Shown here one piece after another: positions 63,303-64,000 of a DNA stretch of 64,000 bases. A program made the translations under genes and the position numbers. This DNA comes from Defluviimonas sp. SAOS-178_SWC (GTDB lineage: Bacteria > Pseudomonadota > Alphaproteobacteria > Rhodobacterales > Rhodobacteraceae). The notes below the pieces were generated by a model. It was not told the DNA's origin and did no database searches. It worked only from the letters and a program-made list of their open reading frames with translations. Location: assembly GCF_039830135.1 (NCBI RefSeq), contig NZ_CP156081.1:420001-484000 (forward strand), in the 5' to 3' direction. Within the stretch, counting starts at the first letter, position 1; each line of letters begins with the position of its first letter.

Positions 63303-63682
63303 GTCTTGTCAAAGCAAACAGGCTTGAGGGCTCTGTCAAAAGAAACCGGCTTGAGGCTGGTAGTTCGTCTGCGTAGCCTTCGGCCATGCCCCAACGCTCG
63401 CCGTTACGCTATTTCAAGACGTCGCCCGAGGTCATTCGCCTGGCCGTGATGATGTACATCCGGTTCCCGCTGTCCCTGCGCAACGTCGAGGACCTACTGC
63501 ACGAGCGCGGCATCGACATCTGCCACGAGACGGTCCGGTTCTGGTGGCACAGGTTCGGACCGATGTTCGCCGCCGAGATCCGCAAGCGCCGCATCGTGCG
63601 CATGCGATCGAGCCGCTGGCGCTGGCACTTGGACGAGGTCTTCGTGAAGATCAACGGCGTGCGGCACTACCTCTATGGACGG
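63303..63682 (+). mobile_element. IS6-family remnant D (doubled end, longest)
   Basis: Two IS6-type ends 28 bases apart (TTGTCAAAGCAAACAGGCTTGA; CTGTCAAAAGAAACCGGCTTGA). The transposase at 63386 runs furthest of the four copies: MPQRSPLRYFKTSPEVIRLA, NVEDLLHERGIDICHETVRF and the first catalytic Asp in WHLDEVFVKING. After YLYGRP (63680) it is cut by another element. Confidence 0.8.
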
Positions 63683-64000
63683 CCCTCCCATTGCAAGGGT
63701 TCAGGGGTCTTGGCTGCGTAGATCCGTTGCAAACATCTATCCGGCGTCAGCCGACCTCTCAGCCGGAGCGCCCAAATGGGGTATCCGCATGTGCGCGCCT
63801 CTACATCTGGTAGGCCTCGCAGGCCGAGATAGTGCTCAGGCTCATCGCGCATCGGTTCGATCCGTGCGGTCCATTTCTCCGTCATCCTGCAATCGGCAGT
63901 GCTACCCTCAGGTGGCGGCGTGGTACGGCTTGCCCGTTCGAAGCACGGCCCAGATGATCCGTGCGTTCTTGTTGGCGAGTGCCACCGTGGCGCGGTTAAC
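63683..64000 (-). mobile_element. IS110-family element, 3' end (leaves window)
   Basis: On the minus strand a transposase C-terminus (ATVALANKNARIIWAVLRTG, stop at 63908-63910) matches the end of IS110-family proteins, including the fragment at 44098. About 225 noncoding bases follow to the junction with the IS6 remnant, ending ACCCCTGAACCCTTGCAATG. An element end that long behind the transposase fits the IS1111 subgroup, whose guide RNA is encoded there. Confidence 0.7.

Overview
High-GC DNA from an alphaproteobacterium, most likely Rhodobacterales. The window opens with the end of an rRNA operon in the order 23S-5S-tRNA-fMet. Its gene families are typical of that order: serine recombinase/DUF2924/DUF3489 islands, P27-type terminases, solute-binding-protein transporters, and IS6, IS110, IS5, IS3 and IS481 elements. 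Taxonomy is inferred from this content, not from a database match.

Layout. 1-0.9 kb: 23S 3' end, 5S, initiator tRNA and terminator. 0.8-15 kb: a decayed mobile island. It holds a recombinase tail running antisense into tRNA-fMet, a truncated small terminase, a truncated IS5, tRNA-Ser, a recombinase-HsdR chimera with DUF2924 and HTH partners, an orphan acyl carrier protein, a ParB-methyltransferase, tandem small terminases, an HxlR regulator with a divergent methyltransferase, and a small resolvase. 15.3-27.6 kb: a five-gene branched-chain/urea-type ABC importer, a LuxR-type regulator, and a complete but divergent urease operon ureABCEFGD plus ureJ, closed by a strong terminator. 27.6-34.5 kb: a second, better preserved island with recombinase/DUF2924/DUF3489 on the minus strand and ParB-methyltransferase/DUF5681/large terminase on the plus strand. 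34.6-43.8 kb: an AraC-type regulator and an operon in which two different adenine-deaminase-family enzymes bracket a BMP-type nucleoside ABC importer. 43.9-47 kb: a graveyard of IS110, ACP, peptide-binding-protein, IS6 and DUF2478 fragments with a 187-bp direct repeat. 47.3-56.6 kb: a creatinase-like M24 protein, a sugar-type ABC importer, a leaderless NMT1-type binding protein, a hydantoin-racemase-type protein (IS481 inserted at its stop codon) and a convergent RpiR regulator. 56.7-58.1 kb: IS3 beside an IS6 remnant. 58.1-63.3 kb: a GntR regulator, a TctCBA-type tripartite transporter and a beta-propeller protein. 63.3-64 kb: an IS6 remnant cut by an IS110-type element that leaves the window.

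How it works together. The chromosome here is a string of small self-contained catabolic modules, each a regulator plus importer plus enzyme (urea or an analogue, purine bases, a creatine/hydantoin-like compound, an organic or sugar acid). They are separated by recombinase islands and IS debris, and the debris repeatedly marks module borders. The most unusual items are the divergent urease, the paired adenine deaminases with different active-site signatures, the creatinase-like/racemase cluster, the recombinase-HsdR chimera, and orphan IS110-type noncoding ends that could encode guide (bridge/seek) RNAs.
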